64,000 nucleotides of DNA from Gammaproteobacteria bacterium (GCA_018222985.1 JAAEZG010000009.1:55052-119051); one strand, 5' to 3'; positions 8,289-19,069 are shown, counted from the first letter of the stretch. Notes: a model not told the origin generated them from the sequence alone. A program made the numbers and translations.

Positions 8289-9587
8289 GTGCGTATTAAG
8301 CAATGGAATTTATTAAGCTCGATTGAGCAACAGCAGTTGCTTGCACGCCCTGCCCAAGCGCAGTCAGCGAGCTTGCAGCAACAAGTTGCAGCCATTATTG
8401 ACGCCGTTGCCAAGAATGGCGATGCGGCGGTGCTGCAATACACTCAGCAGTTCGATTGCGAATCGTTGCAGCAATTACGTTACAGCGCCAAAGAAATAGC
8501 CGAACAGGCAGCCAAACTTAAGCCCACTGTTCGTGCGGCAATTGATAAAGCCTATAGCACCATTGCGGCCTTTCACCAGGCCCAAACACCGAAGGACATT
8601 ACCGTAGAAACGGCGCCTGGGGTGGTGTGTACGCAACGCTTTGCCCCTTTAGATGCGGTTGGGTTGTACATTCCAGGCGGTACCGCGGTGTTACCGTCAA
8701 CGGCGCTGATGTTAGGTGTGCCTGCGCAAATAGCGAATAACCCGCGCCGCGTGCTAGTTAGCCCGCCCGACAAAAATGGCGAGCTAAGCCCAGCGCTTAT
8801 GTACGTTGCACAAAAATGTGGCATCACTGAGGTGTATCGCTGCGGTGGTGCGCAAGCTATTGCAGCGCTTGCACTTGGCACGGAGTCTATTGCGCCGGTT
8901 GCGAAAATTTATGGCCCTGGCAACAGCTATGTCACAGCCGCGAAACAGCAAGTTGCGCAGTTGCCAGGAGGCCCAGCTATCGACATGCCCGCAGGCCCAT
9001 CGGAATTACTCGTGATTGCTGATGACAGCGCTAACCCGAGCTTTGTTGCAGCCGACTTGCTTTCGCAAGCTGAGCACGGGGTTGATTCGCAGGTTATTTT
9101 ATTGAGCCCAAGTGCCAAACTGCTTAAGGCAACAGCCGAGGCGATTGAGCAGCAACTGGCTATTTTGCCGCGCGCCGCAACCGCTCGCCAAGCCTTGGCG
9201 TCTAGTGCGCTGATTCAAACCCGTGACTTGGCCGAAGCCTTTGCCATTAGTCAACGTTATGCGCCAGAACACTTGTCGTTGCAGTTTGATAAAGCCGACG
9301 AAGCGGTTGATCGAGTGAACCTTGCCGGCTCGGTATTTATTGGCCACTTTACCCCAGAGTCTGGCGGTGATTACGCCACCGGCACCAATCACGTGCTGCC
9401 AACCTATGGCTTTGCGCGCAATTACAGCAGCTTAGGTTTGCTTGATTTCTATCGTCGCTTCACCACGCAACAGGTCAGCAAAGCCGGCTTGAGCGAGCTT
9501 GCCGACGCCATTATTACCTTGGCCGAAACTGAAGGCCTTCGCGCCCATGCGCGCGCTGTGAGTATTCGCTTGGAGGAACGTTCATGA
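8289..9587 (+). CDS. hisD: Histidinol dehydrogenase HisD
   Basis: Zn-dependent NAD enzyme that oxidises L-histidinol in two steps to histidine. The protein is 432 residues, the usual family length. The family blocks Y-I-P-G-G-T, V-Y-R-C-G-G-A-Q-A-I, Y-G-P-G-N and D-M-P-A-G-P-S-E are present, as is the conserved S-Q-A-E-H-G near the middle. It starts with GTG at 8289, three bases after hisG. The stop overlaps the hisC start as ATGA. It is the last enzyme of the pathway, encoded second in the operon as in E. coli. Confidence 0.97.
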   Translation: MRIKQWNLLSSIEQQQLLARPAQAQSASLQQQVAAIIDAVAKNGDAAVLQYTQQFDCESLQQLRYSAKEIAEQAAKLKPTVRAAIDKAYSTIAAFHQAQTPKDITVETAPGVVCTQRFAPLDAVGLYIPGGTAVLPSTALMLGVPAQIANNPRRVLVSPPDKNGELSPALMYVAQKCGITEVYRCGGAQAIAALALGTESIAPVAKIYGPGNSYVTAAKQQVAQLPGGPAIDMPAGPSELLVIADDSANPSFVAADLLSQAEHGVDSQVILLSPSAKLLKATAEAIEQQLAILPRAATARQALASSALIQTRDLAEAFAISQRYAPEHLSLQFDKADEAVDRVNLAGSVFIGHFTPESGGDYATGTNHVLPTYGFARNYSSLGLLDFYRRFTTQQVSKAGLSELADAIITLAETEGLRAHARAVSIRLEERS

Positions 9588-10666
9588 GTATAGCTGAACA
9601 ATTACAGCGCCAGCACCTAGCCGCTTTAACGCCCTACGCATCGGCGCGCCGCAGCATGAGCGGCAATGGCGTGTGGCTGAATGCCAATGAAGCGCCTTAT
9701 ACGCCAAGCCTTACCACCGGTGATGCACAAGACGCTATGTTGAATCGTTATCCAAGCTTTCAAAGCGACAGCTTGAATGGCGCTTATGCAACCTATGCCA
9801 GTGTGGCCACTGAGCAGGTACTTAGCTGCCGCGGTAGCGACGAGGCCATTGACCTTTTAATTCGTAGTTTCTGTGAGCCCGGGCGTGATGCCATTATGAT
9901 CACCACCCCAACTTACGGCATGTACGCGATAAGCGCTCAAACGCAAGGCGCAAAGGTTATTGATGTGCCGCTCGTTACTGATGCCGACGGTGACTTGCAA
10001 CTGAACACTGAAGCTATGTTAGCTGCGCTAGATGGCGTTAAGTTGGTGTTTATTTGCCAACCGTCCAACCCGCTCGGTAATCGCGTTAATCGCGAGGCTT
10101 TAAAAGCCTTTATTGAGGCAGTCGGTTCACGCGCTCTGGTGATTGTGGATGAGGCCTACCTAGAGTTTGTCGACAACAGTCACCAAGCCAGCGCCGCGCA
10201 ATGGCTGAACGATTATCCACAATTGGTGGTCTTACGCACACTATCCAAAGCATTTGGCTTAGCGGCGATTCGTTGCGGTTTTGCGCTAGCGAATACAGAT
10301 ATCATTGAGGTGTTACGCAAGGTTATTGCACCCTACCCAATGCCTCAACCCAGCTTGCAAGCGGCAACGGCTGCACTAAGCACGACAAATATTGCGCGCA
10401 TGCAGGCTTTAGTTGCCGAAACCAAAGCGCTGCGTGATGATTTTGTCCAATGGGTAAGCCGCAAGCCGTGGGCACTCAAAGTGTGGCCAAGTGTCACCAA
10501 CTTTGTACTGATTAGTGTGCCCGATGCCGCCCAACTGGTCAGCAACTGCGCTGCCAACGGCGTGCTTATTCGTAATCAGTCAGCCCAGCGTGGGTTAAAT
10601 AACACGGTTCGTGTCAGTATTGGTAGCGCAACCGAAATGCAGAAGTTAATGGAGGTATTGCCATGA
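9584..10666 (+). CDS. hisC: Histidinol-phosphate aminotransferase HisC
   Basis: PLP-dependent aminotransferase converting imidazole-acetol phosphate and glutamate to histidinol phosphate. It has 360 residues with fold-type I features: N-A-N-E-A-P near the N terminus, C-Q-P-S-N-P-L-G around residue 158, V-D-E-A-Y for cofactor contact, and the PLP lysine in S-K-A-F-G-L at about Lys222. It overlaps hisD and hisB by four bases each, so translation is probably coupled along the operon. Confidence 0.97.
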   Translation: MSIAEQLQRQHLAALTPYASARRSMSGNGVWLNANEAPYTPSLTTGDAQDAMLNRYPSFQSDSLNGAYATYASVATEQVLSCRGSDEAIDLLIRSFCEPGRDAIMITTPTYGMYAISAQTQGAKVIDVPLVTDADGDLQLNTEAMLAALDGVKLVFICQPSNPLGNRVNREALKAFIEAVGSRALVIVDEAYLEFVDNSHQASAAQWLNDYPQLVVLRTLSKAFGLAAIRCGFALANTDIIEVLRKVIAPYPMPQPSLQAATAALSTTNIARMQALVAETKALRDDFVQWVSRKPWALKVWPSVTNFVLISVPDAAQLVSNCAANGVLIRNQSAQRGLNNTVRVSIGSATEMQKLMEVLP

Positions 10667-11748
10667 GTACAGCCACGGCACAGAAAATTTTGTTTATTGA
10701 CCGCGATGGCACACTTGTGGAAGAGCCGCCAATTGACAAGCAGCTCGACAGCATTAGCAAGTTAGTGTTTGAACCAGACGTTATTCCTACCTTGTTGGCG
10801 CTGCAAAACCAAGGCTATCGCTTGGTGATGGTGTCGAACCAAGACGGTTTGGGCACAGACAGCTTCCCGCAAGCAGACTTTGACGCACCACACGACCTAA
10901 TGATGGCGGTATTTAGCTCGCAAGGCATTCGCTTTGATGACGTATTGATTTGCCCACACTTTGATACCGATAACTGTACGTGCCGCAAACCAAAACTGGG
11001 CTTAGTTCGTGACTACTTGGTGCAGGGCAAAGTGGATTTCGCCAATTCGTATGTGATTGGTGATCGTGAAACCGACATGCAGTTGGCCGAAAACATGGGC
11101 ATTCGCGGCCTACGTTACGACCGCGCTAACTTAACTTGGCAGCAAATTGCGCACCAGTTATTGAAACAGCCACGCCAAGCGCAAGTACGTCGCACTACCC
11201 GTGAAACGGACATTGAGATTCAAGTTGATCTAGACGCAACCGCACCAATTAGCATGAATACCGGCATTGGCTTTTTTGACCACATGCTTGAACAAATTGC
11301 TACGCACGCAGGTATTTCTTTGCAAATTAATGTCAGCGGCGACTTGCACATTGATGAGCACCACACGGTAGAAGACACCGCCTTAGCACTTGGCCAAGCA
11401 CTACGCCAGGCTCTAGGCGAAAAGCGTGGCATTGGCCGCTTTGGCTTTGCCCTGCCTATGGACGAATGCCGTGCAGAGTGCCTAATTGACTTGTCGGGCC
11501 GTCCGTATTTGCAATTTTCTGCGCCCTTTAGTCGCGACAAAGTTGGCGAGCTTTCTACGGAAATGGTTGGGCACTTTTTCCGCTCACTCAGCGACGCGTT
11601 GGCGGTGTCGTTGCACGTGAGTACCACCGAAGGTAATGCGCACCACCAAGTTGAGAGCTTGTTCAAAGTATTTGGTCGCGCGCTGCGTCAAGCCGTCGCG
11701 CGTTCGGGTGACAATGCCCTACCGTCAAGTAAGGGAATGCTGGCATGA
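10663..11748 (+). CDS. hisB: Bifunctional histidinol phosphatase / imidazoleglycerol-phosphate dehydratase HisB
   Basis: A fusion of two pathway steps. Residues 1 to about 165 form a HAD phosphatase (D-R-D-G-T at the active site, a Zn site with the C-x-H...C-x-C pattern seen as C-P-H-F and C-T-C-R-K-P). The remainder is the Mn-dependent dehydratase, with the H-H-T-V-E-D and H-H-Q-V-E-S metal motifs. The 361-residue length fits the gammaproteobacterial bifunctional form. It overlaps hisC and hisH by four bases each. Confidence 0.97.
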   Translation: MSTATAQKILFIDRDGTLVEEPPIDKQLDSISKLVFEPDVIPTLLALQNQGYRLVMVSNQDGLGTDSFPQADFDAPHDLMMAVFSSQGIRFDDVLICPHFDTDNCTCRKPKLGLVRDYLVQGKVDFANSYVIGDRETDMQLAENMGIRGLRYDRANLTWQQIAHQLLKQPRQAQVRRTTRETDIEIQVDLDATAPISMNTGIGFFDHMLEQIATHAGISLQINVSGDLHIDEHHTVEDTALALGQALRQALGEKRGIGRFGFALPMDECRAECLIDLSGRPYLQFSAPFSRDKVGELSTEMVGHFFRSLSDALAVSLHVSTTEGNAHHQVESLFKVFGRALRQAVARSGDNALPSSKGMLA

Positions 11749-12356
11749 GTTTAGTTATTGTTGATACCGCCTGCGCAAACTTAAGCTCGGTGCGCTTTGC
11801 GTTCGAGCGTCTTGGCGTAAAGCCTGAGGTTACGGCAAACGCCGAGCGCATTCGCAGTGCTGACAAAGTTATATTGCCAGGCGTTGGTACCGCTCAGGCG
11901 GCCATGCGCAACCTGCAGCAGCTTGAATTAGTAAACGTACTCAAACAGCTTGAACAACCCGTGCTAGGTATTTGCCTGGGCATGCAGTTGCTCACCAACT
12001 GGTCCGCCGAGGGCAATGTGGATTGCTTAGGCGTTATTCCAGCGCGTACGCTGCGCATGCAAGCGCAAGACTTACCCTTGCCACACATGGGCTGGAACAC
12101 GGTAAAAGCCAGTCAAAATAATCCGTTACTGGCCAGTATTTCACCTGAGCAAGCTTGGTTTTATTTTGTGCATAGCTATGCCGTTGCCCCCGATGACGCG
12201 ACCATTGCCACGTGCAACTACGGGCAAACCTTTGCCGCGATGATTCGCCACAACAATTACTTTGGTGCGCAATTTCACCCGGAACGCTCAGGCGCAGCCG
12301 GTGCACAACTGTTAAAAAACTTTTTGGAGTTAACCGATGTTAATACCCGCGCTTGA
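11745..12356 (+). CDS. hisH: Imidazole glycerol phosphate synthase glutaminase subunit HisH
   Basis: Class I glutamine amidotransferase that supplies ammonia to HisF. The nucleophile is Cys77 in G-I-C-L-G-M-Q, and the His-Glu pair lies in F-H-P-E-R-S near residue 182. The protein has 203 residues. The 3' end overlaps hisA by 20 bases because hisA starts inside the last codons of hisH. HisH and HisF form a heterodimer with an ammonia tunnel. Here hisA lies between their genes, the usual enterobacterial order. Confidence 0.96.
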   Translation: MSLVIVDTACANLSSVRFAFERLGVKPEVTANAERIRSADKVILPGVGTAQAAMRNLQQLELVNVLKQLEQPVLGICLGMQLLTNWSAEGNVDCLGVIPARTLRMQAQDLPLPHMGWNTVKASQNNPLLASISPEQAWFYFVHSYAVAPDDATIATCNYGQTFAAMIRHNNYFGAQFHPERSGAAGAQLLKNFLELTDVNTRA

Positions 12357-13074
12357 TTTGATTAATGGCGAAGTGGTTCGCCTACAGCAAGGCGACTTTG
12401 CGCGGCAAACCACCTTTGCTAGCAACCCGCTGCCTATTGTTGCTGATTACCAGCAAGCCGGCGCACAGTGGTTGCACTTGGTTGATCTTGATGGTGCCCG
12501 CGACCCTGCTAAACGCCAACTTGCATTGCTGAAGGACATTACCTCCGCCACGACAATGAACGTACAAGTTGGCGGTGGCATTCGCAGCCAAGCCGACCTT
12601 GAAGGGTTATTTAACGCCGGCGTGCAACGCGTGGTGGTTGGCTCTGTGGCAGTGCGTGAACCGCGTTTGGTGCAGCAATGGCTTGAAACCTATGGCCCTG
12701 ATGCCATTGTTTTGGCCCTTGACGTGAACATTGATGCCAACGGCGTTGCCTATGTTGCAACCCACGGTTGGCAAGAAACCTCTGAGCTAACCCTTAACCA
12801 ACTTATTGACGCCTACTTACCCTATGGCTTGCGTCACGTATTGTGTACCGATATTAGTCGTGACGGCATGCTGAGCGGCTGCAATATTGCGTTATACCGG
12901 CAGCTCAAAACCGACTACCCGCAAATACAAGTGCAGGCTTCTGGTGGTGTAGCCGGGCTCAAAGATCTTGAATTATTACAAGCCATTGGTTGTGACGCCG
13001 CTATTTTGGGAAAAGCCTTGCTTACCGGACAATTCACCCTTGAGGAGGCACTTATATGCTGGCCAAACGCATAA
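12337..13074 (+). CDS. hisA: Phosphoribosylformimino-5-aminoimidazole carboxamide ribotide isomerase HisA
   Basis: TIM-barrel Amadori isomerase producing PRFAR, the substrate of HisF. It has 245 residues. It shows the paired phosphate-binding half-barrel repeats: V-G-G-G-I-R near residue 80 and A-S-G-G-V near residue 206. The N terminus has the catalytic Asp in P-A-L-D-L, and the second-half Asp is in T-D-I-S-R-D-G. It begins within hisH and ends 19 bases inside hisF, the tightest overlaps in the operon. Confidence 0.97.
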   Translation: MLIPALDLINGEVVRLQQGDFARQTTFASNPLPIVADYQQAGAQWLHLVDLDGARDPAKRQLALLKDITSATTMNVQVGGGIRSQADLEGLFNAGVQRVVVGSVAVREPRLVQQWLETYGPDAIVLALDVNIDANGVAYVATHGWQETSELTLNQLIDAYLPYGLRHVLCTDISRDGMLSGCNIALYRQLKTDYPQIQVQASGGVAGLKDLELLQAIGCDAAILGKALLTGQFTLEEALICWPNA

Positions 13075-13835
13075 TTCCATGCCTAGACGTGCGCCATGGT
13101 GAAGTTATCAAAGGCGTGCAGTTTCGTAACCACGAAGTTATCGGCGCTATTGAACCCTTAGCCGAGCAATATGCCCAAGCCGGCGCTGATGAGCTGGTAT
13201 TTTATGACATTACCGCGTCGGCAGACGCCCGCGTGGTCGACAAGTCATGGGTTGAGCGCATTGCCCGTGTTATCGATATTCCGTTTACCGTAGCTGGAGG
13301 TATTAGCTCCATCGCCCAAGCGCAGGAAATATTAGCCATGGGCGCCGACAAAATATCGATCAACTCGCCTGCCCTGCGCAACCCTGAGCTTATTAACACC
13401 CTGGTCGAAGAATTCGGTCAGCAGTGCATCGTCATTGGTATTGATAGTTTTTACAATAGCGAAACCAATACCTACGATGTGTACCAGTTTACTGGCGACG
13501 AAAGCCGCACTCAAAAAACCACTTGGCAAACCCGCGACTGGTTGCGTGAAGTGGTGGCGCGAGGCGCTGGCGAAATTGTATTAAACTGTATGAATCAAGA
13601 CGGAGTGCGTAAAGGCTACGACATTGAGCAGCTCAGCGCGCTGCGCAATGACTGTCCGGTGCCGTTAATTGCCTCTGGCGGTGCCGGTAGCATTGCGCAT
13701 TTTCAGCAAGTATTTACCCAGGCCAATGTGGATGGTGCCCTTGCAGCTTCAGTGTTTCACAAAGGCATTATTGCCATACCGACGCTTAAGCAGTCATTAA
13801 TCGATGCGGGCATAGCCGTTCGCCCCGCAACCTAA
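13056..13835 (+). CDS. hisF: Imidazole glycerol phosphate synthase cyclase subunit HisF
   Basis: Cyclase subunit that uses ammonia from HisH to turn PRFAR into imidazole glycerol phosphate and AICAR. It is a TIM barrel of 259 residues. The N terminus R-I-I-P-C-L-D-V carries the catalytic Asp11-type residue. V-A-G-G-I and A-S-G-G-A-G are the phosphate-binding loops, and N-Q-D-G is the second acidic site. The start lies 19 bases inside hisA, preceded by GAGGAGG within the hisA coding sequence. Confidence 0.98.
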   Translation: MLAKRIIPCLDVRHGEVIKGVQFRNHEVIGAIEPLAEQYAQAGADELVFYDITASADARVVDKSWVERIARVIDIPFTVAGGISSIAQAQEILAMGADKISINSPALRNPELINTLVEEFGQQCIVIGIDSFYNSETNTYDVYQFTGDESRTQKTTWQTRDWLREVVARGAGEIVLNCMNQDGVRKGYDIEQLSALRNDCPVPLIASGGAGSIAHFQQVFTQANVDGALAASVFHKGIIAIPTLKQSLIDAGIAVRPAT

Positions 13836-13846
13836 AAGGATGTCCC

Positions 13847-14464
13847 ATGCGTATTCTTGCAGACCAAATAACGCAGCTTGATTTTGCCAAAACCGACAAC
13901 TTGTTACCCGCTATAGTACAACACGCCTATAGCGGCGAAATTTTGATGCAAGGGTTTATGAATCAAGCGGCTGTAGAACAAACACTGAGCAGCAATTTAG
14001 TCACGTTTTATAGTCGTAGCAAACAACGACTCTGGTGCAAAGGTGAAAGCTCTGGTCATACCCTTGAGCTCATTTGCGTGCACACAGACTGCGATCGTGA
14101 CAGCCTACTGGTACTTGCCCTACCCAATGGCCCCACATGCCACTTAGGCACGCGTAGCTGTTTTAATGACGAACACGCTGTGCCCATGTTGCAAAAGCTC
14201 AATGACATTATTGAGTCACGCAAAGGTGCGCCTGTAGACTCAAGCTATACCGCTAGCCTGTTTGCCCAAGGCATTAAACGCGCCGCGCAAAAAGTTGGCG
14301 AAGAAGGTGTGGAAGTAGCGCTCGCCGCCGTGGCCGGCGACGACAAAGAGTTACTGAACGAGAGTGCAGATTTGCTCTACCACTTGTTGGTGGTGCTAGC
14401 GGCGCGCGACCGTTCACTTAACGATGTGCTAGCTGTGCTTGCTCAGCGTCATAACGGCGGCTAA
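13847..14464 (+). CDS. hisI: Bifunctional phosphoribosyl-AMP cyclohydrolase / phosphoribosyl-ATP pyrophosphatase HisIE
   Basis: Carries steps two and three of the pathway. The N-terminal HisI domain (to about residue 115) has W-C-K-G-E-S-S-G-H, D-C-D-R-D and a conserved T-C-H cysteine, which bind Zn and Mg. The C-terminal HisE domain has the E-E-G-V-E-V and E-S-A-D-L-L-Y-H-L acidic helices of the MazG-like fold. It has 205 residues. AAAGGA lies upstream of the ATG at 13847. Its last 47 bases overlap the 3' end of the convergent MATE gene. Confidence 0.97.
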   Translation: MRILADQITQLDFAKTDNLLPAIVQHAYSGEILMQGFMNQAAVEQTLSSNLVTFYSRSKQRLWCKGESSGHTLELICVHTDCDRDSLLVLALPNGPTCHLGTRSCFNDEHAVPMLQKLNDIIESRKGAPVDSSYTASLFAQGIKRAAQKVGEEGVEVALAAVAGDDKELLNESADLLYHLLVVLAARDRSLNDVLAVLAQRHNGG

Positions 14465-15797
14465 CCACGCGCAAGCGCCAGGTTAACAATACGGCCGCCA
14501 CACTCAAGCCAGAGATAAAGCCAATCCACATGCCGGCGGCACCAATCGCCGGCACTATCCAGTCGGTTAGTGACAGCAAAATACCTAAGGTTAAGCCAAA
14601 CGGCCAGTACGACAAGAACGTAATAAACATGACCACTTTGGTGTCTTTGTAGCCACGCAAGGTACCAATGGCGATGGCTTGAAAGGTATCGGAAATAGTA
14701 AAAATGGCAGCAAGGCCCATCAGCGTTGCCGCTAACTGAATAACGGCTTGGTCTTCGGTATAAATACCCGCCAACCAGGCGCCCGCCAAATACATAATCA
14801 AGCCGTTAATTGCTGCAAAGGTGGTGCCGTATAAGGTTGCAAGCTTATGGCTTAACATGGCATTCGCCGGGTTGCCGGCACCAAGCGCAAAGCCTACACG
14901 CAATGTTACCGCCATGGATAAACTTAAAGGAACCATGTAAACCAACGACGAAATGTTCAAAGCAATTTGATGGCTAGCGACCACCGTGGCCCCAAGCGGC
15001 GCGATGACCAAGGCTGCGGCAGCGAACAAGCTCACTTCAAAAAACATGGACGTCGCAATAGGGAAGCCAATGCGCACCACATACCAAATATCGTCCCAAT
15101 TAGGCGCATGAAACTGCCCAAATACCCGAATTTTCTTAAAGCGTTTGGCAAAAATAGAATACACCAGCATACCCAGCGCCATCACCCACAGCACAATTGC
15201 GGTTGCCAAGCCACAGCCCGCTCCGCCAAGTGCCGGCATACCGAACTCGCCATAAATAAAGATATAGTTCACTGGTATGTTAACAATTAGCCCTAAAATA
15301 CCGATCACCAATGACGGAACTGTATGTGATAGCCCTTCGCAGAAGTTACGCAGCACCATGTAGAGCACTAACGCGGGTATGCCAAAGCTAATGTAAAACA
15401 AATAATCAAGGGTAATTTGGCGAAACTCGGCCTCTACCGACATGGCATTCAAGATGAGTGGCGCACATAGAATAACCGCGAAGCATAATAAGCCTGCACC
15501 AAGCGCTGCATATAAGCCTTGTTGCACCATATTACTAATTTTATGGTGCTTGCCGGAGCCATCGAAATGGGAAATGATCGGCGCTAGTGCTAGTGCCAAG
15601 CCCATAATAATCAACGTTGAAGGCACCCAAATACTGCCGCCTACCGACACTGCAGCCAAATCAGTGGCACTAACCCGCCCAGCCATCAGCGTATCGACAA
15701 CGCTCATGAGCATTTGCGTTAGTTGCGCGATTAATATCGGCCCGGTAAGCCGCGCGAGCTTCACCGATTCCGTCCACCAATGATTGGCTTGTTGCAC
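14418..15797 (-). CDS. MATE-family multidrug efflux transporter
   Basis: A 459-residue inner-membrane antiporter with 12 predicted hydrophobic segments in two similar halves. The start is typical of NorM-type proteins (L-A-x-P-I-L-I-A-Q-L, then V-D-T-L-M-A-G-R near residue 35). It probably exports cationic drugs in exchange for Na+ or H+. The substrate is unknown. GTG at 15797 has GGAG eight bases upstream. The gene follows the desulfurase gene by five bases. Its C-terminal 15 codons lie antisense to the end of hisIE, with no intergenic space for a terminator for either transcript. Confidence 0.92.
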   Translation of the reverse strand: MQQANHWWTESVKLARLTGPILIAQLTQMLMSVVDTLMAGRVSATDLAAVSVGGSIWVPSTLIIMGLALALAPIISHFDGSGKHHKISNMVQQGLYAALGAGLLCFAVILCAPLILNAMSVEAEFRQITLDYLFYISFGIPALVLYMVLRNFCEGLSHTVPSLVIGILGLIVNIPVNYIFIYGEFGMPALGGAGCGLATAIVLWVMALGMLVYSIFAKRFKKIRVFGQFHAPNWDDIWYVVRIGFPIATSMFFEVSLFAAAALVIAPLGATVVASHQIALNISSLVYMVPLSLSMAVTLRVGFALGAGNPANAMLSHKLATLYGTTFAAINGLIMYLAGAWLAGIYTEDQAVIQLAATLMGLAAIFTISDTFQAIAIGTLRGYKDTKVVMFITFLSYWPFGLTLGILLSLTDWIVPAIGAAGMWIGFISGLSVAAVLLTWRLRVVSRRYDAEQAQLAHR

Positions 15798-15802
15798 GTC
15801 TG

Positions 15803-16996
15803 CTACTCCAAGGCTGAAAAAATATCCCAGCCAGCATCCAATGTAGAAAGAAAACGAGAAATATCTGCGGCGCTATTATACGCGCCAAATGACACTCTGA
15901 CGACCGCCGGTAACTGCCATTGTTGCAATAATAATTGTGCACAGTGATGCCCAGCGCGCACCGCAATGTCATGTTGATCAAGCCAGGTTGCAATATCAAA
16001 CGCTTGCCACCCAGAGCTATAAAAAGCCACGGTCGGCGTGGTGTGCTCACCTGCCGGCAACACGGTTAACCATGGCCGCTGCGACAATTGCTCTACAAAT
16101 TGCGCGCGTAATTGGGCTAAGTGTTGATGTGGTTGCTGCTTGGTTAGCCAATCAATTGCAGAGGCACCTGCTACTGCCGCCGCCGTATTCGGGCTTCCGG
16201 CTTCAAATTTTTGAATGGTCGGCACCCACTGTGCGCTGCGCGGTGAAACGTTCTGCACAATGCCGCCCCCCACTTGAAACGGCTGCATTCGTGGCCACAA
16301 CTCGGGGTGCAAATACAGCGGTGCACAGCCATTCACACCGTAAACTTTGTGCATGCTAAACACTAACGCATCGCAGTGTAAATCGTTCACATTAATGGGC
16401 ACATGCGCAGCGGCTTGGGCCGCATCGACAACGGTTATGGCCCCCTGCGCCCTGGCAGCTGCTAACAAGGGTTTAATATCAAACACCGCGCCAGTGACGT
16501 TGCTTGCCGCAGTCATGCTCACCACTTTAGTGCGCGCATTAAGTAACGTCCGCCAGTCGCCAAGTTTACCGGTGCGTTGATCAATTGAAATAAACTGCAA
16601 ATGCAACTTGTAACGCTTGGCTAAACGTTGCCACGGTAAAATGTTGGCATGATGCTCCGCATAACTTAATAACACTTCGTCGCCGGGTTGCCAGTCAATT
16701 GGCAACTGTTCGGCAAGACCGTTGAGCGCCGCTGTGGTTGAGCTCATTAACGCGATGTTTTCGGCCTCAGCACCCACAAACTTAGCAAATACGTTGCGGG
16801 CGTTTTCTAGCGCAGCGGTGGCTGCGCGCCCCAAACGATGGCTAGCGCGGTGTACATTGGCGTGCTGGTGACGGTAATAATGACTATAAGCCTCTAGCAC
16901 AGGCGTTGGCACCTGACAGGTTGCTGCACTATCAAGGTACATAAGCTCTGACTGTTGCGTCAGAAATGCGAAGTCATGATCACGAGGTGTCGCCAT
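15803..16996 (-). CDS. CsdA-like cysteine desulfurase (class V aminotransferase fold)
   Basis: A PLP enzyme expected to release sulfur from cysteine. The 397-residue protein has Y-L-D-S-A-A-T near residue 20, N-V-H-R, E-H-H-A-N, the PLP lysine in S-M-H-K-V-Y-G, and the persulfide Cys in R-A-G-H-H-C-A-Q near the C terminus. These resemble E. coli CsdA (which has S-G-H-K-L-Y-G-P-T-G and R-A-G-Q-H-C-A-Q). The PLP loop here reads S-M-H-K-V-Y-G-V-N-G, an unusual substitution of Gly by Met and of P-T by V-N. No csdE or suf genes are adjacent. It sits two bases from the hydrolase gene upstream and five bases from the MATE gene. Its in vivo sulfur acceptor cannot be told. Confidence 0.85.
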   Translation of the reverse strand: MATPRDHDFAFLTQQSELMYLDSAATCQVPTPVLEAYSHYYRHQHANVHRASHRLGRAATAALENARNVFAKFVGAEAENIALMSSTTAALNGLAEQLPIDWQPGDEVLLSYAEHHANILPWQRLAKRYKLHLQFISIDQRTGKLGDWRTLLNARTKVVSMTAASNVTGAVFDIKPLLAAARAQGAITVVDAAQAAAHVPINVNDLHCDALVFSMHKVYGVNGCAPLYLHPELWPRMQPFQVGGGIVQNVSPRSAQWVPTIQKFEAGSPNTAAAVAGASAIDWLTKQQPHQHLAQLRAQFVEQLSQRPWLTVLPAGEHTTPTVAFYSSGWQAFDIATWLDQHDIAVRAGHHCAQLLLQQWQLPAVVRVSFGAYNSAADISRFLSTLDAGWDIFSALE

Positions 16997-16998
16997 AA

Positions 16999-17796
16999 TT
17001 AACTCACCAACTGGTGCTCTAAAAACCCAATAATAGCTTGATTAACGTCACTGGCATGAGTAATAGGCCCCATATGGCCAGCCTGAATTGTTTGCGTTTG
17101 CACATCGGGCAGCACTTGTAATAAATGGTGCGCCACACAGCGCGCGCTTTCTTGGGTGTATTGGCCCTGCAATAACAACACTGGCACCTGCACATTGCGA
17201 TAATCGGCAAGCTTATGTGGCTCTCCCATTAATGCGGCAAAGTCCATGGTCACCTTTTTCGCCTGCAGAGTCATACCTTGGCGCATACGCTCGGGTAAAG
17301 CGTCAAAAAAGCCGGGTTGATTCCAATAATCAACGAACCCGCGCGTAGCGGCCGTTTCATCAGCCTGATACATTTGTGCCGCTATGGCTTCAATTTCTTG
17401 TCGAGCCGGTTCATTCGCTGTTAATACATGAAACGCTACTGGCTCATAAACAACCAGTTGACGCACCGGCACCGGTTGCTCCAGTGCCAATTTAAGTGCT
17501 AAAGCACCACCATAAGAATGCCCAACCAAGGTAATGGGCTGCCGCCAGTCAGCCGCTTTAATAGCTTCTAAAACGCGGGGCAATTCATCGGCAAACCGAA
17601 AGGCCTCAGGTTCAATATCTTGCACCGCAGGCGCTTTACCATAGCCGAGTAAATCAATCGCTAAAATATCGTAGTCCGCTTGCACCTGCTGAATAAGCGC
17701 GCGCCATTGCCCGCTATTACTTTGCGAGCTGTGTAATAGCAGCATTGGCGCTTTACCTACTGCGCCAAAACGATGCACGCCGGGCAACTCCATCAT
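16999..17796 (-). CDS. Alpha/beta hydrolase
   Basis: A 265-residue cytoplasmic alpha/beta hydrolase. It has L-L-H-S-S-Q-S near residue 20, the nucleophile elbow G-H-S-Y-G-G near residue 98, and a candidate His in A-G-H-M-G-P. The substrate is unknown. The oxyanion loop has H-S-S in place of the usual H-G, and this pattern also occurs in esterase-like members. The start ATG overlaps the stop of the MAPEG gene (TTATGATGG), so they are translationally coupled in one unit with the desulfurase and MATE genes. Confidence 0.85.
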   Translation of the reverse strand: MMELPGVHRFGAVGKAPMLLLHSSQSNSGQWRALIQQVQADYDILAIDLLGYGKAPAVQDIEPEAFRFADELPRVLEAIKAADWRQPITLVGHSYGGALALKLALEQPVPVRQLVVYEPVAFHVLTANEPARQEIEAIAAQMYQADETAATRGFVDYWNQPGFFDALPERMRQGMTLQAKKVTMDFAALMGEPHKLADYRNVQVPVLLLQGQYTQESARCVAHHLLQVLPDVQTQTIQAGHMGPITHASDVNQAIIGFLEHQLVS

Positions 17797-18197
17797 AATA
17801 CGCCACCAATAAAGGCGCCAATTAAGTAGCCCGCTTGCATAAGCAATACGCTAAAGGTGCCTAATACGCCAACCGTACGCGCCCACGACGGGCCGACACT
17901 CATGGTTAAGCCTAAGGCATGGCAAATACGCGCTACAAATAAAACGCCCCCTAACACGTATAACAATGTGCTTGCGGCACCATGCCATTCCATAAGTACA
18001 AAGAGCACTAATGACAATGGAACATATTCGGCAAAGTTACCATGTATGCGTACTGCAACTTTCAAGTCTTGCGAGTCACCGGTGCCAATACCCACGCGGT
18101 CGCGCCAACGTAGGCGAATAATATTCACCGACAGTGCGAAATACAGCAGTGTTAGTAAGCCAGCAAACAACATGGTAATCGGTAAGTTAAAATCCAT
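17793..18197 (-). CDS. MAPEG-family membrane protein
   Basis: A 134-residue integral membrane protein with four hydrophobic segments, matching the MAPEG group near E. coli YecN. Signature features are the N-V-I-R-L-R-W-R-like basic loop after helix 1, R-I-H-G-N-F-A-E-Y in helix 2, and F-V-A-R-I-C-H-A-L-G-L in helix 3. MAPEG members include glutathione transferases and eicosanoid enzymes, but the bacterial YecN group has no firm function. AGGA lies eight bases before the ATG. It is the first gene of a four-gene unit. The upstream gap holds heptamer repeats and the adk terminator. Confidence 0.87.
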   Translation of the reverse strand: MDFNLPITMLFAGLLTLLYFALSVNIIRLRWRDRVGIGTGDSQDLKVAVRIHGNFAEYVPLSLVLFVLMEWHGAASTLLYVLGGVLFVARICHALGLTMSVGPSWARTVGVLGTFSVLLMQAGYLIGAFIGGVL

Positions 18198-18212
18198 GGA
18201 GTGAATCCTTTT

Positions 18213-18243
18213 TTTGTTATTCGTTATTGGTTATTCGTTAAGA
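18213..18243. repeat. Short heptamer repeat (GTTATTC type)
   Basis: Three imperfect copies of GTTATTC/GTTATTG lie just upstream of the MAPEG gene, matching the heptamer run of the larger repeat loci at 6943-7216 and 34058-34255 but without their GCGCTTCGC palindromes. It may be a remnant or a minimal form of that element. Confidence 0.55.
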
Positions 18244-18249
18244 GCATAC

Positions 18250-18277
18250 AAAAAAACCCACGCAAGGTGGGTTTTTT
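18250..18277 (-). terminator. Rho-independent terminator downstream of adk
   Basis: AAAAAACCCAC (18251-18261) pairs with GTGGGTTTTTT (18267-18277) around a five-base loop, 21 bases past the adk stop. Both strands end in a T tract, so it could also work for transcripts from the other side. Confidence 0.85.
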
Positions 18278-18298
18278 GACAATCTATTCGGCTATTGA

Positions 18299-19069
<771 letters not shown>

